A stretch of 9,297 nucleotides of DNA from Planctomycetota bacterium (GTDB taxonomy: Bacteria > Planctomycetota > Phycisphaerae > Sedimentisphaerales > Anaerohalosphaeraceae), in the NCBI GenBank assembly GCA_003644175.1, contig QNBS01000071.1:1-9297 (forward strand), in the 5' to 3' direction. A program made the position numbers and the translations under genes. Below the pieces are notes generated by a model that was given only the letters and a program-made list of their open reading frames with translations, was not told the origin of the DNA and did not search any database. Numbering within the stretch: the first letter of the stretch is position 1; each line of letters begins with the position of its first letter. Shown here in pieces: positions 1 to 5,430 of the stretch.

Positions 1-198
1 CTCCGGATGCAGAACGGCCGCCGGATGCGGGTCAAACGTCAGCACCGCAAGACCCGCCAATCCCCGTTCCTTCACCGCTTCCAGACCGGCCGCGATAATC
101 TCCTGATGGCCAGGATGAACCCCGTCGAAGTTGCCGATAGTAATCGCCCACCCCGGCTCCATGCCCTCAAGCGCCGATATGCCCTCGATAATCTTCAT
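1..198 (-). CDS. ribF: RibF, bifunctional riboflavin kinase/FAD synthetase, N-terminal part
   Basis: Only the first 66 codons lie in the window; the gene runs off the left edge in frame. The protein should phosphorylate riboflavin to FMN and adenylylate FMN to FAD in the cytoplasm. The visible part is the start of the nucleotidyltransferase (FAD synthetase) domain. It reads [13 protein letters not shown] at residues 20-32, which contains the HxGH nucleotide-binding motif (H28, H31), followed by the conserved TFDPHP at 54-59. Both are hallmarks of RibF. The ATG at 198 fits the usual start of the family and overlaps by 4 nt (ATGA) the stop of a small upstream lipoprotein-like gene, so the two are probably translationally coupled. 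The C-terminal kinase domain cannot be seen. Confidence 0.95.
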   Translation of the reverse strand, partial: MKIIEGISALEGMEPGWAITIGNFDGVHPGHQEIIAAGLEAVKERGLAGLAVLTFDPHPAAVLHPE

Positions 199-302
199 AC
201 CCTGTTCCCACCTTGCACCGGCTTCGGCGCCCGCGGAGCGCTTTGACAGCCGGCCTGCAAAATCATACCGGCTATAGCTGCGATCAACAGCATTTTTTTC
301 AT
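195..302 (-). CDS. small lipoprotein-like peptide upstream of ribF
   Basis: This is a 35-codon reading frame directly upstream of ribF, ending in ATGA that overlaps the ribF start. The product begins [20 protein letters not shown]: two lysines, a hydrophobic stretch (residues 4-15) and a lipobox-like LQAGC with the candidate lipidated cysteine at 19. The -3 position is Gln rather than the usual Leu/Val/Ile, so the lipobox is imperfect. The mature part would be only about 17 residues ([17 protein letters not shown]), Pro- and Arg-rich. A promoter-like pair lies about 50 nt upstream. The Shine-Dalgarno signal is weak (GGGACA, about 8 nt before the ATG). It resembles a lysis-protein/entericidin-type or LptM-like mini lipoprotein only in layout; no family is recognised. 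It could also be a leader peptide that controls ribF translation. Confidence 0.5.
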   Translation of the reverse strand: MKKMLLIAAIAGMILQAGCQSAPRAPKPVQGGNRV

Positions 303-352
303 TGGTCTTGTCCCAAAACTCAAATCGGGCGGTTTTGCGTCCACAAGTCTTT

Positions 353-381
353 AGATTATCAAAGTTCCTCTGAGTATGCAA
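353..381 (-). promoter_or_regulatory. putative sigma-70 type promoter of the lipoprotein-ribF operon
   Basis: On the minus strand TTGCAT (376-381) is followed after exactly 17 nt by TAATCT (353-358). Transcription would start near 346, leaving a leader of about 44 nt before the small lipoprotein ATG at 302. The match is moderate. An inverted repeat GCAACA/TGTTGC (378-383, 392-397) overlaps the -35 element. Confidence 0.4.
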
Positions 382-427
382 CAATCTATCGTGTTGCCAT
401 CCATATTCGGGTGCGGGGCTTTTTTCT

Positions 428-442
428 TGCAACTCAGTTGCA
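428..442. promoter_or_regulatory. Fur/Zur-type operator palindrome (7-1-7)
   Basis: TGCAACTCAGTTGCA is a perfect 15-bp palindrome with 7-bp arms and one central base, the geometry of Fur-family boxes. It lies in the divergent spacer, 92 nt before the metal-transporter-like gene whose operon encodes a Fur-family regulator, and about 125 nt from the start of the opposing lipoprotein-ribF operon. A GATAAT -10-like hexamer follows at 453-458. The sequence shows the palindrome; that the neighbouring regulator binds it is inferred from geometry and location. Confidence 0.6.
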
Positions 443-462
443 TTTAAGTTAAGATAATTGCC

Positions 463-492
463 GATGAGTTGCCGGTGGGGTCTCAGGGCAAC
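463..492 (+). repeat. decayed copy of the 5217-5254 repeat family
   Basis: GATGAGTTGCCGG (463-475) is identical to 5217-5229. The following TGGGGTCTCAGGGCAAC (476-492) matches TGGGGTCCCAGGGCAAC at 5238-5254 with one mismatch. The only other difference is loss of 8 nt between the two blocks. The copy can form a GTTGCC/GGCAAC hairpin. It sits in the leader of the transporter gene. Confidence 0.6.
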
Positions 493-495
493 GGC

Positions 496-523
496 GCAGG
501 CGGACCCCTGCAAAATCTTTTTT
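496..523 (+). promoter_or_regulatory. small hairpin and T-tract in the transporter leader
   Basis: GCAGG (496-500) pairs with CCTGC (507-511) around a 6-nt loop, followed after AAAATC by six T (518-523), just before the weak GGGA Shine-Dalgarno (524-527) and the ATG at 535. A wider GGGGTC/GACCCC pairing (477-482, 503-508) competes with it. It could be a weak attenuator or simply part of the repeat relic; the gap between stem and T-tract argues against an efficient terminator. Confidence 0.25.
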
Positions 524-534
524 GGGATTATTAA

Positions 535-1368
535 ATGTCTGCAATTGAGAAGGTCAAACATATCGGCGCCGAATTGAAGGGCCATGCTCCCTTTACGACG
601 GTTGGGGCGTTGCTTGGTCTGGGTTTCATGCTGTTTTTCAAGGATGTCTCCAAACCCACGGCAGGCGCCATGTTCAACATCTTTCACCCCGCCCACGTTC
701 TGCTGAGTGCGATGGTAACCGCCTCGCTGTTTCGCCTCCACGCAAAGGGCCGCAATTTCCTATTAGTGCTGATCGTCGGCTATGTCGGCGCCGTCGGTGT
801 GGCGACGCTGAGCGATTCGGTCATCCCCTTCCTCGGCGAAAGCGTCCTGGGCGTCGCCATCCCCACACATGCCGACATGCACCCCCATGCCGAGAGCGAA
901 ACCTTGCACGACGATCCTGAGCATGAAGGACACGATGCCGATACCGGCAAGGGCAATGACTCCGATGACGCCCACGACGAGCGCCGCCACAAGATTCATA
1001 TCGGCTTCATCGAGGACTGGTATATCGTAAACCCCGCGGCCGTTTTGGGCGTGATTATCGCCTGTATCATTCCCAGAACAAAATTTCCCCATGCCGCCCA
1101 CGTACTCATCAGCACCTGGGCGTCCTCATCGCACATACTGATGAATATGGAGACGGCGATCACCCTGACGATTGGCCTGGGGATGTTCGTTGTGCTGTTC
1201 CTTGCGGTCTGGCTGCCGTGCTGCATCAGCGACATTATCTTCCCGCTTCTGTTCGTCAAGTCGGATATCCAACTCACCGATGTCTGCGCCTGCCGCAATC
1301 ACGCCCTGCACAGCCATCCGCACACGCACGAGCACACCGACGAATGCGAGGGAGGGGCTGAGTCCTGA
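535..1368 (+). CDS. His-rich membrane protein with two homologous halves, putative metal transporter
   Basis: This 277-residue integral membrane protein is not assigned to a known family here. Hydrophobic segments at about 20-36, 45-66, 75-100, 164-180, 186-204 and 208-241 suggest six membrane helices in two sets of three. The halves look homologous: [11 protein letters not shown] (54-64) matches [11 protein letters not shown] (189-199), and SDSVIPFL (93-100) matches SDIIFPLL (232-239), at nearly equal offsets of 135 and 139. Between them is a charged linker (111-155) with nine His and many Asp/Glu. The C-terminus (250-271) ends in CACRNH and an HSHPHTHEH cluster. Such His/Asp loops are common in zinc, nickel, cobalt and manganese carriers. 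The stop overlaps the start of a Fur-family regulator (TGATG), and a Fur-type palindrome lies upstream, so metal transport under its own regulator is the best inference. Substrate and direction are unknown. The Shine-Dalgarno is weak (GGGA, 7 nt before the ATG). Confidence 0.85.
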   Translation: MSAIEKVKHIGAELKGHAPFTTVGALLGLGFMLFFKDVSKPTAGAMFNIFHPAHVLLSAMVTASLFRLHAKGRNFLLVLIVGYVGAVGVATLSDSVIPFLGESVLGVAIPTHADMHPHAESETLHDDPEHEGHDADTGKGNDSDDAHDERRHKIHIGFIEDWYIVNPAAVLGVIIACIIPRTKFPHAAHVLISTWASSSHILMNMETAITLTIGLGMFVVLFLAVWLPCCISDIIFPLLFVKSDIQLTDVCACRNHALHSHPHTHEHTDECEGGAES

Positions 1369-1796
1369 TGGAAGACCGGACAAAACACAAGGTTGAGCAG
1401 CTGCTCAAATCCGCCCGACTTCGCAGGACAAAAGCGAGGTCGGATATACTCGGCGCGCTCCTCGAAGCGCACCAGCCGCTCACGCGCGAACAAATCTCAG
1501 AGAGAATCGGCGCCTGCGCCCCCAACAAGGTAACGATCTACCGCGCGATGGAGACCTTCGTCGCCGCCGATATCGTCCACAAGGCGTTCGTCCAGGATCG
1601 CACATGGTATTTTGAACTGTCGCATCACTGCACGACCGATCAATGCCACCCGCATTTTTCCTGCACCAGTTGCGGGCGAACCGACTGCCTCCACGAACTG
1701 AGCATCCCCATGACCGCCGACAGCGGCGGATACATAATCCAGCACCAGCGAGTGCAATTAGAGGGCCTCTGCCCAAAATGCAGCAAATCCGCCTGA
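1368..1796 (+). CDS. Fur-family metal-responsive transcriptional regulator (Fur/Zur type)
   Basis: The 142-residue length is normal for the family. An N-terminal winged helix covers about 10-85, with recognition helix NKVTIYRAMETF at 53-64, the position of the canonical TVYR helix. A C-terminal dimerisation and metal domain follows. The structural zinc site is C99-x2-C102 and C135-x2-C138. HPHFSC (94-99) is the family HxHFxC motif, and H86, H87, C93, H94, H96, H109 and H126 are candidate sensing ligands. The ATG shares one base with the TGA of the membrane-protein gene, so translation is coupled. The partner is a His-rich transporter candidate, which favours a zinc or other transition-metal sensor over an iron-only Fur, but the sequence cannot separate Fur, Zur, Mur and Nur. 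It probably binds the 428-442 palindrome and controls its own operon. Confidence 0.92.
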   Translation: MEDRTKHKVEQLLKSARLRRTKARSDILGALLEAHQPLTREQISERIGACAPNKVTIYRAMETFVAADIVHKAFVQDRTWYFELSHHCTTDQCHPHFSCTSCGRTDCLHELSIPMTADSGGYIIQHQRVQLEGLCPKCSKSA

Positions 1797-1820
1797 AACA
1801 AGCATGAACTTCACAAGCTG

Positions 1821-1849
1821 TTGCAGTTTCCCATGAATTCTGCTATCCT
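1821..1849 (+). promoter_or_regulatory. putative promoter of the esterase-sulfatase operon
   Basis: TTGCAG (1821-1826) and TATCCT (1844-1849) are separated by 17 nt, and the -10 is preceded by TGC (extended -10). Transcription would start near 1856, placing the terminator-like hairpin 1879-1912 inside the leader. Confidence 0.4.
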
Positions 1850-1878
1850 CGGCAAAGTATCCCGCCGGTGGGTATTAT

Positions 1879-1912
1879 GTGTAACCCCGGACCGGGGAGT
1901 TGACACTTTTTT
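1879..1912 (+). terminator. Rho-independent terminator after the regulator gene
   Basis: GTGTAA (1879-1884) pairs with TT and ACAC (1900-1901, 1903-1906), and CCCC (1885-1888) pairs with GGGG (1894-1897) around a short loop; a few bases bulge on the 3' side. Six T follow (1907-1912). It lies 83 nt after the regulator stop and only 1 nt before the AGGAGGT Shine-Dalgarno (1914-1920) of the next gene. Confidence 0.65.
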
Positions 1913-1925
1913 CAGGAGGTAAGTC

Positions 1926-3446
1926 ATGGAACGCTCTTTAGCCATACTGGCGGTCGTTGTTATATCGGCTGCGATTTTGATGTCGGCAAGCAGCGAAGTT
2001 TCGGCGGCTTCTCAATCAGCCAATGTCGAGGAGGTTGTTTACAAGACTGTTGGCGAGAGGGAACTGCGGATGTATATCAATTATCCGCCGGGCTGGAAGG
2101 CGACCGACAAGCGTGGCGTGATCGTGTTCTTTTTCGGCGGCGGCTGGACAGGCGGTTCGGTCGGTCAATTCGAAACGCAGGCTGCATACTTCGCAAGTCG
2201 CGGCCTGGTCGCGGCGCGGGCCGACTATCGTGTCAAGAGTCGCGACGGCGTAACGCCCGATGAGTGTGTCGAAGACGCCCGAAGCGCCGTTCGCTGGATT
2301 CGCCAAAACGCCAAACGACTGGGAATCGACCCCGATAAACTGATCGCATCGGGCGGCTCGGCGGGAGGGCACTTGGCCGCTTGTACGATGATTAAAGACA
2401 GCGTAGACGCCGAAGGCGACGACCTGTCAATTTCGACTGTTCCGCAGGCGATGGTGCTGTTCAATCCGGTGCTCAGTTTCAAGAACGAAAAACTGATAGG
2501 GCGACTCGGAGACAAAAAGGCGCTTGCCGGCAAGATATCTCCCACGTTCGGCCTGCACAAGAAGTCGCCGCCGTCGCTGATCCTGTTCGGCACCGACGAC
2601 CGACTGAAGGTCTTTGGCGACGAATACTGGAAAAAGGCGCAAAGTCTCGGCGTCCGCGCCGATAAATTCCTCGCCGAAGGTCAGGGCCACAGCTTTTTCA
2701 ATCGCTCACCGTGGAAAGAGCGAACGCTGATCGCCGCCGACAAGTTCCTCGCCTCCCTCGGTTTTCTGGAGGGCGAACCGACCGTCAAAGTACCCACCGA
2801 GATACCCGATGCCCAGCGCCGGCGCGCCGGGCGTCGCGCACATCCCAACACCGCGCGTTGGCCGAGTCTCTTCGACGCCGACCTTGCAAATGCCGTAAAG
2901 CCCGATGGGGTCTGGACGGTTTCCGACGGCGTGCTCACGGCGAGCGAGGATAAGGCAATCTGGACGAAGAAGGATTTTGACAATTTCGTCCTCGACCTGG
3001 AGTTCAAGACCGCCGCCGGCACAAACAGCGGCGTTATTGTCTACTGCACAGATACAAAGAACTGGATCCCCAACTCCGTCGAGGTGCAGATTGCCGACGA
3101 CTACGCGGAAAAATGGGCCAAATCGCCTAAGACGTGGCAATGCGGCGCGATCTTCGGCCACCTGGCGCCGACCAAAAGCATGGTCAAAAAGCCCGGCGAG
3201 TGGAACCGCTTAACGATAAGATGTGTTGACCAGAACATCGGCGTCATGCTCAACGGTAAACGGGTCGCCTCGATGGACATGAGCCTGTGGACGTCCGCCA
3301 GGACCAACCCGGATGGTTCCCAGATTCCGCCGTGGCTGAGCAAGCCGCTCAGCAAACTGCCCACAAAGGGAAAAATCGGACTCCAGGGCAAACACGCCGG
3401 AGCCCCCATCTGGTTTCGCAACATAAGGATCAGAGAGTTAAGGTAG
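1926..3446 (+). CDS. secreted alpha/beta-hydrolase carbohydrate esterase fused to DUF1080 domain
   Basis: This 506-residue exported protein has two domains. A Sec-type signal peptide spans about 1-28 (hydrophobic 5-19, ending VSAAS). Residues 38-280 form an alpha/beta-hydrolase of the BD-FAE/esterase-lipase type: FGGGW (70-74) occupies the oxyanion HGGGW position with Phe in place of His; GGSAGG (143-148) gives nucleophile S145; D224 or D225 in FGTDD and H255 in EGQGHSFF complete the triad. Residues 313-505 form a DUF1080 (3-keto-disaccharide hydrolase, jelly-roll) domain with NSGV (367-370), GEWNRLTI (424-431), LNGKRVA (442-448) and the closing IGLQGKHAGAPIWFRNIRIREL. It should deacylate or cleave a polysaccharide or glycoside outside the cytoplasm. 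AGGAGGT lies 5 nt before the ATG. A sulfatase gene follows, suggesting joint breakdown of a sulfated, acylated glycan. The glycan itself cannot be predicted. Confidence 0.9.
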   Translation: MERSLAILAVVVISAAILMSASSEVSAASQSANVEEVVYKTVGERELRMYINYPPGWKATDKRGVIVFFFGGGWTGGSVGQFETQAAYFASRGLVAARADYRVKSRDGVTPDECVEDARSAVRWIRQNAKRLGIDPDKLIASGGSAGGHLAACTMIKDSVDAEGDDLSISTVPQAMVLFNPVLSFKNEKLIGRLGDKKALAGKISPTFGLHKKSPPSLILFGTDDRLKVFGDEYWKKAQSLGVRADKFLAEGQGHSFFNRSPWKERTLIAADKFLASLGFLEGEPTVKVPTEIPDAQRRRAGRRAHPNTARWPSLFDADLANAVKPDGVWTVSDGVLTASEDKAIWTKKDFDNFVLDLEFKTAAGTNSGVIVYCTDTKNWIPNSVEVQIADDYAEKWAKSPKTWQCGAIFGHLAPTKSMVKKPGEWNRLTIRCVDQNIGVMLNGKRVASMDMSLWTSARTNPDGSQIPPWLSKPLSKLPTKGKIGLQGKHAGAPIWFRNIRIRELR

Positions 3447-3461
3447 TACATAATCCGTTCT

Positions 3462-3571
3462 TGTTGCGGAAAGAAAAAACGGTCGATGTCATCCCCGCGA
3501 AAGCGGGGATGCAGAGCGAATAATCTGGATTCCCGCTTTCGCGGGAATGACAAATGTTGGTTTCCGCAACA
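3462..3571. repeat. nested palindromic intergenic repeat (MITE/REP-like)
   Basis: Outer arms TGTTGCGGAAA (3462-3472) and TTTCCGCAACA (3561-3571) are perfect inverted repeats. Inside, TGTCATCCCCGCG (from 3487) and CGCGGGAATGACA (to 3552) form the ends of an inner 66-bp inverted repeat. Each inner arm is itself a hairpin (CCCCGC GAAA GCGGGG, and CCCGC TTTC GCGGG). The inner part is the widespread repeat that gives spurious VIPAKAG and FPRKRES peptides. It fills most of the spacer between the esterase and the sulfatase and may stabilise or partly terminate the transcript. Confidence 0.85.
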
Positions 3572-3598
3572 GATACTAATTAACGAAGGAGATATCCA

Positions 3599-4999
3599 AT
3601 GAGATCCGAACTCAATCGAAGAGCATTCTTGAAACGCGCAGGCTTAGCCGTTGCCGCCGTGGGACTGAGCAGCGTTTGCCGCTCGGCGAAAGGCGCCGGC
3701 CCTCCCAATATCGTCATCATCTTCCTCGACGATTCCGGCTGGGCCGATTTTCAGCCGTTCGGCAATCCCAAATACAAGACCCCCAACGTCGAGCGCCTTG
3801 CGAAGGAAGGCTGTCGCTTCAATCAGTTCTACGTTCCCCAGGCGGTCTGCTCGGCGTCGCGGGCGGCGCTTCTGAGCGGATGTTATCCCGGCCGCACAAA
3901 GGTCTTCGGCGCCCATGGCCCGAAAGCCAGAGGGCTCGATCCTAAATATGCAACCATCGGCGAGGTCCTCAAAAAACGCGGCTACACCACCGCCGTTTTC
4001 GGCAAGTGGCATATCGGCGACCAGCCCGATACACGACCCTGGGCGCGAGGCTTCGACGAATCGTGCGGCCTGATGTACTCAAACGACATGTGGGAATTTC
4101 ATCCCGGCAACCCCGAGCACTGGAAGAAATTCCCTCTGCAGTTCTGGGAAAACGACAAGGTAAGAATCCCCCGCATGACAAAGACCGACCAGCCGATGCT
4201 GACAACCTCATACACCGCCCACGCCGTGGACTTCATACGCAGGCACAAAGACAAACCCTTCTTCCTCTACGTCCCGCATTCCATGCCGCACGTGCCGCTG
4301 TTTGTCAGCGAAAAGTTCAAGGGCAAATCCGGCACAGGTCTCTACGGCGACGTCATGATGGAGATCGACTGGTCCGTCGGCGAAATCACCAAGGCCTTAA
4401 AGGCGAGCGGCATCGACGACAATACGCTGATAATCTTCACCTCCGACAACGGGCCCTGGATCTCCTATGGCAACCACGCCGGGAAAACGCCTTTTCGCGA
4501 GGCAAAGGCCACCAGTTTCGACGGCGGCGTCCGAAGCGCCTGCATCATGAAGCTCCCCGGCCGGATTAAGCCCTGCACCGCCTCGCCCAGGGCATTTTCC
4601 ACCATCGACATACTCCCCACCGTCGCCAATCTCGCCGGCGCAAAACTTCCCGACAATCCCATCGACGGCAAGGACGTCTGGGACCTTATCACCGACAAAC
4701 CCGGCGCAAAGAATCCGCACGAGTACTACCCGTTTTCCACCGGCAGGACATTCGAGGGCGTCATCAGCGGCGACGGGCGATGGAAACTCCACCTGCCCCA
4801 CAGTTACCGAACCCTTGCAGAAGCCGGCAAAGACGGAATGCCCGGCAAGTACAGGCAGGAAAAGGTCAAACTGTCACTGTTCGACATGAAAAACGACCCC
4901 CACGAAACAACCAACGTTCTGGACAAACACCCCGACATAGCCAACCGCCTGAAGGCGTATGCCGAGCAGCACAAAAAGAAATTCTACACAAAAAAATAA
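3599..4999 (+). CDS. Tat-exported family S1 sulfatase
   Basis: This 466-residue sulfatase hydrolyses sulfate esters, probably on a polysaccharide, outside the cytoplasm. A twin-arginine signal NRRAFLKRAG (6-15) precedes a hydrophobic stretch (16-25). The alkaline-phosphatase-like domain starts at about 36, with calcium ligands D44 and D45 in FLDDSGW. The sulfatase signature CSASRAALLSG (84-94) places C84 for conversion to formylglycine by an FGE-type enzyme not seen here. Further active-site positions are K136 and H138 (GKWH), H227 (VPHSMPH), D283 and N284 (TSDNG) and K296 (HAGKTPF). The C-terminal subdomain ends in the usual LFDMKNDPHETTN. AAGGAGAT (3586-3593) lies 5 nt before the ATG. It follows the esterase-DUF1080 gene on the same strand across 152 nt of repeat DNA, so the two are likely co-transcribed or co-regulated. 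The exact S1 subfamily and substrate are not evident. Confidence 0.95.
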   Translation: MRSELNRRAFLKRAGLAVAAVGLSSVCRSAKGAGPPNIVIIFLDDSGWADFQPFGNPKYKTPNVERLAKEGCRFNQFYVPQAVCSASRAALLSGCYPGRTKVFGAHGPKARGLDPKYATIGEVLKKRGYTTAVFGKWHIGDQPDTRPWARGFDESCGLMYSNDMWEFHPGNPEHWKKFPLQFWENDKVRIPRMTKTDQPMLTTSYTAHAVDFIRRHKDKPFFLYVPHSMPHVPLFVSEKFKGKSGTGLYGDVMMEIDWSVGEITKALKASGIDDNTLIIFTSDNGPWISYGNHAGKTPFREAKATSFDGGVRSACIMKLPGRIKPCTASPRAFSTIDILPTVANLAGAKLPDNPIDGKDVWDLITDKPGAKNPHEYYPFSTGRTFEGVISGDGRWKLHLPHSYRTLAEAGKDGMPGKYRQEKVKLSLFDMKNDPHETTNVLDKHPDIANRLKAYAEQHKKKFYTKK

Positions 5000-5002
5000 T
5001 GA

Positions 5003-5207
5003 TCGCCACGTAGGGGCGGCCCCATGTGGCCGCCCAAAGGCGTACGGCAAAGGTCTCAAATGTAGCCGCCGCACCACCGGCGCCCGGTCGCCATGTAGGG
5101 GCGGCCCCACGTGGCCGCCCAAAGGCGTACGGCAAAGGTCTCAAATGTAGCCGCCGCACCACCGGCGCCCGGTCGCCACGTAGGGGCGGCCCCACGTGGC
5201 CACCCAA
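5003..5207. repeat. 85-bp tandem repeat, 2.4 copies
   Basis: Units start at 5003, 5088 and 5173 (partial, to about 5207) with an exact 85-bp period. The two full units differ only at two C/T transitions (for example CCACGTAGG versus CCATGTAGG). Each unit begins with a GGGCGGCC/GGCCGCCC hairpin with a CCATGT or CCACGT loop. The period is not a multiple of three, so the block is not a coding repeat. It begins 3 nt after the sulfatase stop and may also affect its 3' end. Confidence 0.95.
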
Positions 5208-5379
5208 AAAGGGGCAGATGAGTTGCCGGCAACCACATGGGGTCCCAGGGCAACCACATGGGGTTTTAGGGCAACCACATGGGGTCCCAAGGCAACCACA
5301 TGGGGTCCCAAGGCAACCACATGGGGTTTTAGGGCAACCACATGGGGTTTTAGGGCAACCACATGGGGTTGCCCCTACG
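5009..5379. repeat. whole repeat element bounded by inverted hairpin copies
   Basis: CGTAGGGGC (5009-5017) and GCCCCTACG (5371-5379) are perfect 9-bp inverted repeats at the two ends. Over 27 nt, 5009-5035 and the reverse complement of 5353-5379 differ at only four bases. Those four changes (GG to AA and CC to TT) restore two base pairs in the stem. The 85-bp and 21-bp arrays therefore look like internal expansions of one palindromic element between the sulfatase and manA genes. Confidence 0.75.
5229..5375. repeat. 21-bp tandem repeat, 7 copies
   Basis: Units start at 5229, 5250, 5271, 5292, 5313, 5334 and 5355. All share the 15-nt core GCAACCACATGGGGT; the remaining 6 nt alternate between CCCAGG/CCCAAG and TTTAGG types, and the last unit ends TGCCCC. 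The array is preceded by the perfect palindrome GTTGCCGGCAAC (5222-5233). Because 21 is a multiple of three, several frames stay open through it (for example QPHGVLG repeats), which is not evidence of coding. Confidence 0.95.
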
Positions 5380-5430
5380 GTGCTTATGCAAATTGTTTTT
5401 GTGGACAGCGATGAATTTGGGGGTTACGAT

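Noticed and set aside
1900..1905. Consensus TTGACA as a -35 element
   Set aside because: It is part of the terminator stem and is only 20 nt from the start codon, with no -10 possible before the Shine-Dalgarno.
3287..3553. Open frames ending VIPAKAGMQSE (plus) and starting MSFPRKRESR (minus)
   Set aside because: These peptides are the well-known translation of the CCCGCGAAAGCGGG intergenic repeat and overlap the DUF1080 coding region in other frames.
5229..5375. CRISPR array
   Set aside because: The units are contiguous 21-mers with no unique spacers; the variable 6 nt fall into two recurring types. This is a tandem repeat.
5026..5430. Long N-terminal extension of manA through the repeat array (QPHGV heptapeptides)
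   Set aside because: The 21-bp period keeps frames open by arithmetic, several frames are open on both strands, the 85-bp part is not in codon register, and ManA proteins start at the MEIYPYKF region, where a GGGGG Shine-Dalgarno is found.
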